DNA of 41,999 nt. Origin: Desulfurococcales archaeon. Lineage in GTDB: Archaea; Thermoproteota; Thermoprotei_A; Sulfolobales; Acidilobaceae. Position 1 is the stretch's first letter; each line of letters opens with the position of its first letter. Both the position numbers and the translations under genes were made by a program. The stretch covers positions 1-41,999 of the forward strand of contig WAOT01000029.1 in NCBI GenBank assembly GCA_015521115.1, read 5' to 3'. The notes under the pieces are model-generated. The model worked only from the letters and a program-made list of their open reading frames with translations, had not been told where the DNA came from and searched no databases. Positions 24,282 to 31,855 of this stretch are shown here, one piece after another.

Positions 24282-25952
24282 ATGGGCCTACCTGAAAAGG
24301 TACTCGAGAGACCCGGCTATAACGTCACAATCCATATGATATATCATCACGCCAACACTATCTTTAAAGACATGGAGATCGTTAGCAGGACAAAGAAGGG
24401 GATCCTAAGGTACAAGTGGAGTGATGCAGCCGCAAGGATCGAGAGGCTGGCAGCGGCCTTAGCAGCTATTGGAGTTGGGAGGCTCGACAGGGTCGCAACA
24501 ATGGACTGGAACACGCACTGGCACTATGAAACATACTTCGCAGCCCCAATGATGGGTGCAGTCCTCCACCCGATAAACATCCGTCTCGCACCCAGTGAGA
24601 TAGTCTATATAATGAACCAGGCAGAGGACAAGGTGCTCATTGTTAACAGCGACTTCCTCCCACTAGTTCAGGCTATAGCACCTAAGATTAAGAGCCTCGA
24701 GCACATAATTGTAGTTGACACTGACAGTGTTCCAGACAAGATCGCAGGCATACCGGTCTACCACTACGAGGATCTCCTAAAGGAGAAGGGTGGAAGCTTC
24801 GAGTGGCCTGAGGTGAGCGAGGATCAGCCGGCTGCGATGGGCTATACGAGCGGGACAACAGGGCTCCCTAAAGGTGCCTACCACAGTCATAAGATGATTG
24901 TCCTCCACGCTATGAGCGGTGCCCTCTACCTCGCTACGGCCAGCGACTTCGTAACGATCAAGAGTTCGACAACCATCCTCCACATAGTCCCCATGTTCCA
25001 CGTATACAGCTGGGGCCTACCATATATCGTTACACTCCTAGGAATGAAGCAGGTATACCCCGGCAAACTAGACCCAGCCGTCCTACTAAAACTGATACAC
25101 GAGGAGAAGGTCAACTTCACCGCCGGCGTCCCGACCATCCTCTACATGCTCCTCACACACCCCGACGCTAAGAAGTACGATCTAAGGGGACTCCTATTCG
25201 TAAACGGAGGAAGCGCCCTGCCGAGGGGACTAGCAGAGCTAGCTATGAAGATGGGTATAAGGGTCATGGTAGGCTACGGGATGACAGAGACCGCCCCGAT
25301 CCTAACTCTCGCAGCACCGCCCTCCCATCTCGGAGTCACCGAGGAGAACTACCTCGACTACGCGCTAAGAACCGGCTGGCCGATCCCACTAGTACACCTA
25401 CAGGTCGTAGACCCAGAAGGAAAGCCAGTGCCCAAGGACGGTAAGACGATGGGCGAGATAGTCGTGAGGGCCCCATGGATAACGCCAGAATACTACATGG
25501 CCCCAGAGAAGACCGAGGCGGCATGGAGGGACGGGTGGTTCCACACGGGAGACATAGCCGTATGGTTCCCCGACGGCAGTATAGTAATACAGGACAGGGA
25601 CAAGGACGTCATAAAGAGCGGGGGAGAGTGGATAAGCAGTGTTAGACTAGAAGACGCCATAAGCCAGCACCCAGGCGTAGCCCAGGTTGCGGTCATAGCA
25701 GCTAAACACCCCAAGTGGCAGGAGAGGCCTGTCGCGATCATAGTCCCCAAGCCCGGGTGGGAGGACAAGATCACAACCGAGGAGATCCGCAACTTCCTAA
25801 TGAAGAACTATGTGGAACCCGGCCACATCCCGAAGTGGTGGCTACCCGATAAGGTAGTACTAGTCGAGCAGCTACCTATGACGAGCGTTGGGAAGATAAA
25901 TAAGAGGGTACTGAGAGAGAAGTTTGCCAACATCCTACTCGAGGAGGGCTAA
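24282..25952 (+). CDS. Acyl-CoA synthetase (AMP-forming fatty-acid/carboxylate-CoA ligase)
   Basis: This 556-residue member of the ANL adenylate-forming family activates a carboxylic acid to its acyl-CoA through an acyl-AMP. It has the P-loop motif YTSGTTGLPKG, PMFHVYSWG, GYGMTETAP, HTGDIAVW, the DRDKDVIKSGGEWIS hinge and the catalytic Lys near the C-terminus in SVGKINKR. It resembles medium- or long-chain acyl-CoA synthetases more than acetyl-CoA synthetase. I chose ATG 24282 because GGGGTG lies 6 nt upstream, a TATA-like element precedes it, and family members begin near MxLPEKVL. A GTG at 24213 would add 23 residues. Chain-length preference is not readable. Confidence 0.92.
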   Translation: MGLPEKVLERPGYNVTIHMIYHHANTIFKDMEIVSRTKKGILRYKWSDAAARIERLAAALAAIGVGRLDRVATMDWNTHWHYETYFAAPMMGAVLHPINIRLAPSEIVYIMNQAEDKVLIVNSDFLPLVQAIAPKIKSLEHIIVVDTDSVPDKIAGIPVYHYEDLLKEKGGSFEWPEVSEDQPAAMGYTSGTTGLPKGAYHSHKMIVLHAMSGALYLATASDFVTIKSSTTILHIVPMFHVYSWGLPYIVTLLGMKQVYPGKLDPAVLLKLIHEEKVNFTAGVPTILYMLLTHPDAKKYDLRGLLFVNGGSALPRGLAELAMKMGIRVMVGYGMTETAPILTLAAPPSHLGVTEENYLDYALRTGWPIPLVHLQVVDPEGKPVPKDGKTMGEIVVRAPWITPEYYMAPEKTEAAWRDGWFHTGDIAVWFPDGSIVIQDRDKDVIKSGGEWISSVRLEDAISQHPGVAQVAVIAAKHPKWQERPVAIIVPKPGWEDKITTEEIRNFLMKNYVEPGHIPKWWLPDKVVLVEQLPMTSVGKINKRVLREKFANILLEEG

Positions 25953-25965
25953 CATACAATCCAGG

Positions 25966-25978
25966 TCTTTCCCCTTAT
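25966..25978 (+). terminator. T3C4T2 element after the acyl-CoA synthetase gene
   Basis: TCTTTCCCCTTAT lies about 15 nt after the stop at 25952 and matches the recurring T/C element. It is followed by a TATA-like CATAAATAT near 26013 that could serve the malic enzyme gene. Confidence 0.4.
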
Positions 25979-26053
25979 CTCCTTCGCCATACACTGGCCC
26001 ATACCAGCTTATCCATAAATATTTCGTCGCGAGCCTGATAGAAGACTCGACAA

Positions 26054-27427
26054 TTGGTGAAAGGGGCGAGTAGGTTGAATGAAGAGTCTAAAGGGAAGGT
26101 AGACTGGTACAGGCTTAGCGTAGAGCTACACCGCTTCTACACGGGCAAGATCGAGACCATACCAAAAGTCCCGGTCAGGAGGATCAAGGACTTCGCCATA
26201 TGGTACACGCCCGGAGTGGCCGAGCCAAGCAGGAGGATAGCACAAGATCCGGATCTCAGCTTCGAGCTGACGAACAGGTGGAACTTCATAGCAGTCGTCA
26301 GTGATGGGACTAGGGTTCTCGGTCTAGGCAAGATAGGCCCAGAGGGAGCATACCCTGTAATGGAGGGGAAGTCCCTCATATTCAAGTTCCTAGGAGGCGT
26401 CGACGCGATCCCCCTAGTGCACAGGGCGAGGGATCCCGAGAAGTTCCTGGAGCTTCTAGAGACGATCGAGCCGACCTTCGGAGGAATAAACCTAGAGGAT
26501 ATCGAGAGCCCCAAGTGCTTTTACATTCTCGACGAGGCCAGGAAGAGGCTTAACATACCTGTATGGCACGACGACCAGCAGGGCACGGCTGCGGTCACAC
26601 TAGCGGGCCTCATAAACGCTTTCAAGATCGTCGGTAAGGATATACGGAAGAGCAGGATAGTACTCTTCGGTGCCGGAGCGGCGAACATAGCGCTCTACAG
26701 ACTCCTCAAGGCCTACGGAGTACCCCCAAGCAATCTAGTAGTCCTAGACAGTAAAGGAGTCCTCCACCCCGACAGGTGGGACATAGACAAGCTAATGGTC
26801 AAACACCCATGGAAATACCAGATAGCCATCGAGACAGGCGGAGGAGGGCTGAAGCCCGGCGACCCTGTGGAGAAGGCAATGGAGGGAGCCGACGCATTAG
26901 TAGCCGCTAGCAGGCCGGGCCCCGGAGTGATAAAGAAGGAGTGGGTCGCTAAGATGGCTAAGGACGCCATCGTATTCGCGGAGGCGAACCCCGTCCCAGA
27001 GATATGGCCTTGGGAGGCGAAAGAGGCGGGAGCCCGCGTCGTCGCCACAGGCAGGAGCGACCTACCAAACCAGGTCAACAATAGCCTAGTATTCCCAGGA
27101 GTATTCAGGGGAGTCCTAGACGTGAGGGCTAAGACAATAACGGACACAATGGCCATAGCAGCAGCAGAGGAGTTGGCAAAGTTCGCAGAGGAGAAGGGCA
27201 TACACGAGGAGTATATTCTACCGACTATGGAGGAGTGGGAAGTATATCCGAGGGTTGCGGCAGCGGTAGCAGTGAAAGCAGTTGAAGAGGGGCTGGCGAG
27301 GAAGACAACTACGTACAAGGAAGAACTTGAAAGGGCTCGGAGGATCATAGGGATGACCAGGGAGAAGTACCAGCTGCTCTGGGAGAAGGGCTACATCCCC
27401 CGCCCTCCCGTAGACTATGAGGCATGA
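26054..27427 (+). CDS. NAD(P)-dependent malic enzyme
   Basis: This enzyme oxidatively decarboxylates malate to pyruvate. It has 457 residues, a little longer than minimal archaeal and bacterial forms. The catalytic Tyr is in WYTPGVAEPS and the Lys in MEGKSLIFKF; metal-site and substrate blocks are GGINLEDIESPKCF and VWHDDQQGTAAV. The nucleotide fold is FGAGAANIALYRLL, followed by EANPVPEIWPWEA and LPNQVNNSLVFPGVFRG. No phosphotransacetylase fusion is present. The start is uncertain: TTG 26054 and GTG 26057 have no ribosome site, while TTG 26075 has AAAGGGGCGAG upstream. It lies next to the acyl-CoA synthetase gene and may route C4 acids made by fumarase to pyruvate (inference). Confidence 0.94.
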   Translation: MVKGASRLNEESKGKVDWYRLSVELHRFYTGKIETIPKVPVRRIKDFAIWYTPGVAEPSRRIAQDPDLSFELTNRWNFIAVVSDGTRVLGLGKIGPEGAYPVMEGKSLIFKFLGGVDAIPLVHRARDPEKFLELLETIEPTFGGINLEDIESPKCFYILDEARKRLNIPVWHDDQQGTAAVTLAGLINAFKIVGKDIRKSRIVLFGAGAANIALYRLLKAYGVPPSNLVVLDSKGVLHPDRWDIDKLMVKHPWKYQIAIETGGGGLKPGDPVEKAMEGADALVAASRPGPGVIKKEWVAKMAKDAIVFAEANPVPEIWPWEAKEAGARVVATGRSDLPNQVNNSLVFPGVFRGVLDVRAKTITDTMAIAAAEELAKFAEEKGIHEEYILPTMEEWEVYPRVAAAVAVKAVEEGLARKTTTYKEELERARRIIGMTREKYQLLWEKGYIPRPPVDYEA

Positions 27428-27433
27428 CCCCTA

Positions 27434-27443
27434 TTTCCCCTTT
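27434..27443 (+). terminator. T3C4T3 element after the malic enzyme gene
   Basis: TTTCCCCTTT begins 7 nt after the stop codon at 27427. It is another instance of the recurring T/C element. Confidence 0.4.
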
Positions 27444-27470
27444 AAGGCGTGCGTCTGGAAGGTGATTTGA

Positions 27471-27944
27471 ATGTACGAGCCGGGTATTGTGATTAGGAGG
27501 CCCCTCCCGGAGGAGGCGGAGGAGCTGGCAGGCCTCATTATAAGGTTCTACAGGTTCAACGAGGAGTTCGACCCAGCATGGAGCGTTATCAGAGATGCTG
27601 AGGACAAGGCGCGTGAGGTTGCCAAGAGCTATATCGAGGGTAACGGCTTCACGCTCGTAGCGACAAGTGGGGAGAGGCTGGTAGGCTATCTCCACGCAAT
27701 CACGAGGGAGTATCCAATGCTTGAGAAGAGCGTTCAGGCCGTGATAACCGAGCTCTACGTCCTCCCAACCCACCGTGGGAAGGGGATTGCCACCAAGCTC
27801 GTGGAGGAGGCGATAAAGGAGCTCGCAAAGCAGGGAGTCGGGGTGGTCACTAGCGAGTTCCCAACAGCGAACTTCGTAGCCGAGAAGTTCTACAAGTCGA
27901 GAGGGTTCAGGCCCTACACTAGCATATACCTGAAGGAGGTGTAA
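27471..27944 (+). CDS. GNAT-family N-acetyltransferase, copy 1
   Basis: This 157-residue GCN5-related acetyltransferase uses acetyl-CoA. The acetyl-CoA-binding motif A is intact: ITELYVLPTHRGKGIATKL, with the RxxGxA loop at residues 102-107. The C-terminal motif B region is EKFYKSRGF. ATG follows GGAAGGTG. It is immediately followed (5 nt) by a paralogue with the same layout (RFxxxNEExDP near residue 30; VITExYVLP), so the two arose by tandem duplication. The target could be a protein N-terminus or a small molecule. Unknown. Confidence 0.85.
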   Translation: MYEPGIVIRRPLPEEAEELAGLIIRFYRFNEEFDPAWSVIRDAEDKAREVAKSYIEGNGFTLVATSGERLVGYLHAITREYPMLEKSVQAVITELYVLPTHRGKGIATKLVEEAIKELAKQGVGVVTSEFPTANFVAEKFYKSRGFRPYTSIYLKEV

Positions 27945-27949
27945 GAGGG

Positions 27950-28432
27950 ATGGTGGTTAGGATATCGGTTAGGGAGGCCACTCCTAACGATCTAGAGCAG
28001 GTGTCTGCGCTGATCGCTAGACTAAAAATGTTGAACGAGGAGCTAGACCCCCATTACAAGGTAGTGGAGGGCCTCCAGGAGATAGCGAAGGAGTACGTAG
28101 AGGAGAAGATCAAAAGCGAGAAGTCCCGCGTAATAGTTGCGGTCAACGAGCAAACCGGCGAGATCGCGGGCGTACTCGTCTACGATATAGTTGATAGAAG
28201 GTTCTATATGCCGAGGATAAAGGCTGTGATAACTGAGTTCTATGTGCTGCCAAGGTATAGGAGGAAGAGGATAGGCACCCTCCTACTAGAGAAAGCTGAA
28301 GAGCTAGCTAGGGCGGACGGAGCTGGGATGCTCACAGTAATCTACCCATCAGGCAACACGCTAGCGGATGCGTTCTACAAGGCTAAGGGGTTCATAGACC
28401 TAGCCTACGAAAAGTATAGGAGCCTCCTCTAG
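27950..28432 (+). CDS. GNAT-family acetyltransferase-like protein, copy 2 with altered acetyl-CoA loop
   Basis: This 160-residue paralogue of the preceding gene shares MLNEELDP, VITEFYVLP and AFYKAKGF. Its loop reads RYRRKRIG where copy 1 has HRGKGIA, so the central Gly of RxxGxG is Arg (R107) and the preceding Gly is also Arg. This could weaken pyrophosphate binding or change the cofactor mode. It is otherwise intact, without a frameshift, and has a ribosome site (GGAGGTG) within the end of copy 1, so the pair is probably translated together and may form a heterodimer (inference). Confidence 0.82.
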   Translation: MVVRISVREATPNDLEQVSALIARLKMLNEELDPHYKVVEGLQEIAKEYVEEKIKSEKSRVIVAVNEQTGEIAGVLVYDIVDRRFYMPRIKAVITEFYVLPRYRRKRIGTLLLEKAEELARADGAGMLTVIYPSGNTLADAFYKAKGFIDLAYEKYRSLL

Positions 28433-28440
28433 CACCCAAA

Positions 28441-28453
28441 TTTTTCCCCTTTT
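28441..28453 (+). terminator. T5C4T4 element after the GNAT pair
   Basis: TTTTTCCCCTTTT begins 9 nt after the stop at 28432, in the short gap before the convergent NAD kinase gene. It is the longest example of the T/C element in the window. Confidence 0.5.
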
Positions 28454-28475
28454 GTGCCGTCTCACGGGACAGCCG

Positions 28476-29315
28476 TTATATGTATGAGTATATCCTCGTG
28501 TATATCTTCTCGAAATGGCTCTCCCACCACTTGAACCTCGCGATCCTCGCGGGTCTCGGGCACTTCTGGATAGATACAATGTCGCCGGGTAGGATGTCTA
28601 TCACTATCTGGCCGTCAAGGCTTAGGTATAACGGGTTGCTGCTATGGGATATTATGACTCTCACCGTCGAGTCAGCCCTCGTCACTATAGGGCGGAGGTG
28701 GAGCTGTACAGGGTTTAGTGGTGTTATGAGGATCACGTCCATGTTCGGGTCAACAATCGGCCCGCCAGCGCTGAGGCTATACGCCGTTGAGCCGGCAGTC
28801 GTGGCGATAATTACACCGTCGCCGTCTAAGTTCATAGCCCTCTGTCCATCCACGTCAACGCTGAGTGATACAAGCTTCGACTTGTTAGATATGAACACCG
28901 CATCATTTAGCACGCACGTCCTCTTATGCTGTGGCGGTCTGACCTCGAGCCTCATATACTCCTTCAAAACATAGTTTCCCTCGAGGAAATCGTGAACCCT
29001 ATCCTCCACCTCATAGGGCTCAACGTCAAGTAGGAACCCCCTCTTTCCGGCCCTCACAGTCATAATGGTGGCGTCGGGTCTCCCGAGGAACATTACAGCC
29101 CTTAGAAGGGTGCCGTCTCCCCCGATCACGATCACCTTCTCAGGAGGGTCTTCGAGTGAGAACGGCTTGTAATCTCGGAGCGTCGGGTATTTAGCTCTAC
29201 TAGTCTCCTCTATAACGGGCTCTACACCACGTTCCACTAAAGCCTTAACAACACGCCTAGCTACGTCCTCAGCCTTACTACTGTCGGGCTTAACAATTAC
29301 ACCTACCCTCTCCAA
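28476..29315 (-). CDS. nadK: NAD kinase
   Basis: This enzyme phosphorylates NAD to NADP. It has 279 residues, normal for archaeal PpnK. The family GGDGT motif is at residues 65-69, followed by the conserved LNDAVF (NE/D motif), IIATTAGSTAYSLSAGGPIVD and LSLDGQ. The TTG start at 29315 has GGTG just upstream. It is divergent from the Trm5-like gene, with a 12-bp palindrome in the shared gap. It supplies NADP for biosynthetic reductases such as homoserine dehydrogenase. Confidence 0.93.
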   Translation of the reverse strand: MERVGVIVKPDSSKAEDVARRVVKALVERGVEPVIEETSRAKYPTLRDYKPFSLEDPPEKVIVIGGDGTLLRAVMFLGRPDATIMTVRAGKRGFLLDVEPYEVEDRVHDFLEGNYVLKEYMRLEVRPPQHKRTCVLNDAVFISNKSKLVSLSVDVDGQRAMNLDGDGVIIATTAGSTAYSLSAGGPIVDPNMDVILITPLNPVQLHLRPIVTRADSTVRVIISHSSNPLYLSLDGQIVIDILPGDIVSIQKCPRPARIARFKWWESHFEKIYTRIYSYI

Positions 29316-29397
29316 CCTCTACACCATGTGTTGAGGGTGGCGGGTTGGCATAGATTATAGTATTTCTTAGCAGCTACTGTGTCCCCCCGAGTTATTA

Positions 29398-29409
29398 CGT
29401 AGTACTACG
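29398..29409. promoter_or_regulatory. 12-bp perfect palindrome in the nadK / trm5-like gap
   Basis: CGTAGTACTACG is identical to its reverse complement and sits in the 131-nt divergent gap, nearer the Trm5-like gene. A dimeric regulator site is possible, but a palindrome this size can occur by chance. Confidence 0.25.
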
Positions 29410-29446
29410 CCTGTTACCCTGGGGCTTGCTGGATAGGAGTGGCCCG

Positions 29447-30457
29447 ATGCGGTGGGACGGGTTGGAAGTGCAGTGCGTGTCAGTTCCGGCGAGAGACGCA
29501 GAGAGGGCCCGGCGACTGCTAGCGGGTAGTGGTCTCCTGGTTAAGGGGTTAAAGCTGGTGAGGGCCGGTTCTCGTGTGCTAATCCCGGTAGGCGACGGTG
29601 AGAAGGCGGTCTCTGTACTCTCCAGGGAGGGTATAGAGGCTGAGGTCTGCACCTCCGAGTTCCCCAGGTATCGGAGGCCCTCCCGGCTGTCTACACCTGT
29701 CAAGTCCTATAGTGTCTACGGGGATGTCGCAGTATTCAGCTACACTGCAGGAATCCCACTCGAGGACTATGTCAGGGCGGCTAGGATCTTAGTTGAGGAG
29801 CACGGCTACAGGGCTGTTTATCTAAAGGTAGGGACGGAGGGCCCCTATAGGCTGCCATCATTAAGGCTGCTCTGGGGTCAACCGGGTACTGAGGTAACCA
29901 TTAAAGAGTACGGTCTCAGGATTATGCTCGACATATCTAAGGCCTACTATAATGTGAGGCTCGCCGGCGAGAGGAGGAGTGTGTCCGAGAGCGTAAATGA
30001 TGGGGAGAGAGTGCTTGACATGTTCGCAGGGGTGGGCCCCTTCTCCCTCCACATCGCGTCCCTCCGGAGAGCCTCCGTCGTAGCGGTGGACATTAACCCA
30101 TACGCTGTCTACTATATGATTGCTAACATCAAGCTCAACAGTCGCCGCCTTAAAGGATGCATTACCCCAGTTAGGGGCGACTCGTCCAGACTTAGCAAGA
30201 TCCTGAAGCCGGTGTTCAATAGGATAATCATGAACAACCCCACTATGACCCCTCAGTTCCTAGGAGAAGCCTGCGGCATATCCGTGAAGAACGCGGTAAT
30301 CCACTACTACAGGTTACACGGTTCCTGTGAAGGCGCCATAAAAGAGGCACTACACGAAGCACCCTCATGGTGTGGGCTCCAAGTGGACGGCTGTAGAGAG
30401 GTTCTAGAGCATAGCCCTACAAAGAGGATCTACAGGATTGATCTAAGGAGGGTGTGA
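29447..30457 (+). CDS. Trm5-like tRNA methyltransferase (m1G37 / wyosine pathway type)
   Basis: This is a class I SAM methyltransferase of the Trm5/Taw family, about 336 residues. The N-terminal D1-like region (VQCVSVPARDAERARRLL...) is followed by the SAM motif DMFAGVGPFSLHIA, VVAVDINPYAVYYM and NIKLNSRR. The motif IV position reads MNNPTMTPQFL where Trm5 usually has NLPE and other tRNA methyltransferases NPPY, which is unusual. The ATG at 29447 has AGGAGTGG 5 nt upstream; a TTG at 29426 would add seven residues. It probably methylates tRNA position 37. Whether it is m1G37 synthase or a Taw-type paralogue is unresolved. Confidence 0.83.
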   Translation: MRWDGLEVQCVSVPARDAERARRLLAGSGLLVKGLKLVRAGSRVLIPVGDGEKAVSVLSREGIEAEVCTSEFPRYRRPSRLSTPVKSYSVYGDVAVFSYTAGIPLEDYVRAARILVEEHGYRAVYLKVGTEGPYRLPSLRLLWGQPGTEVTIKEYGLRIMLDISKAYYNVRLAGERRSVSESVNDGERVLDMFAGVGPFSLHIASLRRASVVAVDINPYAVYYMIANIKLNSRRLKGCITPVRGDSSRLSKILKPVFNRIIMNNPTMTPQFLGEACGISVKNAVIHYYRLHGSCEGAIKEALHEAPSWCGLQVDGCREVLEHSPTKRIYRIDLRRV

Positions 30458-30459
30458 CA

Positions 30460-30921
30460 ATGCCCGAGTACCGGGAAGGCTGGTTTATCTTCAAGGCTAA
30501 GGGACACCATAACGTGAGGGCACTCCACAGGACTACACTGGAGATAACGAAGGAGAGCCACCTAACACCTAGGGGTGACTGCATAATCGGTATTGAGAGT
30601 GAGGCTGCCCTAGCAGATCTCCCAGAGGAGCTCAAGGAGTCCATTAGGAGGGGGCTGATAACGGTCGTCGTCTTCTGCGCAGGGGGAGTTTGTGATAGCG
30701 TTGTTGGTAGCGGGCACCCGGGGCTGACCCTGGAAGATCCTGTTAGGATGATCATAAGGAGGAGCAGGCATATAGATGGTAAGACGTTAATGATCTGCTC
30801 AAACAAGGCTGCAAGAGATGTGGACAGGAGGATAATTGAAGCCCTGAAGAAGGGTGAGACCCTCATGGCCGCTATTAGCGTTCTCCCGCTACCCCACCCC
30901 TGTTCGCAGGTGAGGGTGTAG
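30460..30921 (+). CDS. DUF371 archaeal protein
   Basis: This 153-residue protein matches the archaeal DUF371 family: GHHNVRALHRTTLEITKE, then LTPRGDCIIGIES, SGHPGLTLEDP and MICSNKAARDVDR. Function is unknown; conservation across archaea suggests a housekeeping role. The ATG at 30460 has AAGGAGGGTG about 5 nt upstream, and that site overlaps the stop of the Trm5-like gene, so the two are translationally coupled and may act on RNA together (inference). Its 3-prime end overlaps the convergent dphB gene by 33 nt. Confidence 0.82.
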   Translation: MPEYREGWFIFKAKGHHNVRALHRTTLEITKESHLTPRGDCIIGIESEAALADLPEELKESIRRGLITVVVFCAGGVCDSVVGSGHPGLTLEDPVRMIIRRSRHIDGKTLMICSNKAARDVDRRIIEALKKGETLMAAISVLPLPHPCSQVRV

Positions 30922-31752
30922 CTTGCAGGCGTTCTCCGTTGGGGGCGTCCACCCCTGTAGAACTCTCGCAACATTAATTGGGAGGAGCTCGAGCTCATAT
31001 CTAGCCGCCCTGCCTGGGACGACAAGGCTTGCAGGCCCCCTCGGGGGGTCTAGGCCGCATACACCCTCTACTCCAATTGTGGCCTCAACCCTCTCACCCT
31101 CCATGCACGCCCTATCAACGAGTATGAAGGGGATCCCGTCCAAGAAGCCTTCAACACCCATCTCAGCCTCCAGCTCTTGGATCATCCGGAGGCCCTCGCA
31201 CGGCCTGAGTTGATCGCCTGTTCCGGGGTGTATGTCTAGAAGCAGGAGTGTGTGGAGGCCGGAGCAAATGTTTACTGCTACCCCCTCTAGGACGCTGTAG
31301 GGTTTAACCCTCCTCCACGGCCCTGGAAGGGTTATGGTCTTACCGAAGAGGTAGTAGTCAAGCCCGCTCCGGGTCTTGGCGCAGCAGACCCCCGAAATTC
31401 CGGGTATGATCTCGACGTGAACTCCCATCTGCCGGGCTAGGGGTATCAGGGATCTATGTGTTGTCGCGATTAAGGGGTCTCCCGGCGTGACCACTAGGAT
31501 CCTCTCCTTCCGGGCCTCATCAAGGAGCGTGTATGCGTAATCCTCTAGGGCGCTCCTATCCGCCTCCACCACCCTGCCGCCTACGATGCGTGAAAGCTCA
31601 TCCACTATCCATTTACTGCCAGGTAGAGTGTACGTTTCAACGAGAACCTTATCAGCACACTCGGCGAGCTCGATGAGCCTCCTTGTCAGGTGTCCCCTCT
31701 CTAGCCCCGCACCGGCAAGTGCGAGCCAGGCCTTATCACTGCATGAGACCAT
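30889..31752 (-). CDS. dphB: Diphthine synthase (DphB)
   Basis: This is a SAM-dependent tetrapyrrole-methylase-fold enzyme that trimethylates the modified histidine of elongation factor 2 to make diphthine. It has 287 residues against a usual 255-270, with a slightly longer N-terminus. Motifs are LALAGAGLERGHLT, VLVETYTLPGS, LVVTPGDPLIATTHRSL, IIPGISGVCCAKTRSGLDYY, FGKTITLPGPW, LLLLDIHPG and CGLDPPRGPASLVVPG. ATG has GGGTGG 7 nt upstream. The enzyme is typical of archaea and eukaryotes and supports an archaeal host. Confidence 0.93.
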   Translation of the reverse strand: MVSCSDKAWLALAGAGLERGHLTRRLIELAECADKVLVETYTLPGSKWIVDELSRIVGGRVVEADRSALEDYAYTLLDEARKERILVVTPGDPLIATTHRSLIPLARQMGVHVEIIPGISGVCCAKTRSGLDYYLFGKTITLPGPWRRVKPYSVLEGVAVNICSGLHTLLLLDIHPGTGDQLRPCEGLRMIQELEAEMGVEGFLDGIPFILVDRACMEGERVEATIGVEGVCGLDPPRGPASLVVPGRAARYELELLPINVARVLQGWTPPTENACKLHPHLRTGVG

Positions 31753-31855
31753 TAGGAAGCCACCCCTCTCCTCCCGGGTTAGACTTTAGATTTCCTCCTG
31801 GAGCCCCCTATAACTGGTATGAGAAAAGCGTGCCGCAGGTGTCGGGGCGCCGGTA

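Noticed and set aside
26713-27348. Long open frame (211 codons) antisense to malic enzyme
   Set aside because: Ser/Ala/Thr-rich composition typical of antisense to a GC-rich gene; malic enzyme on the other strand is certain.
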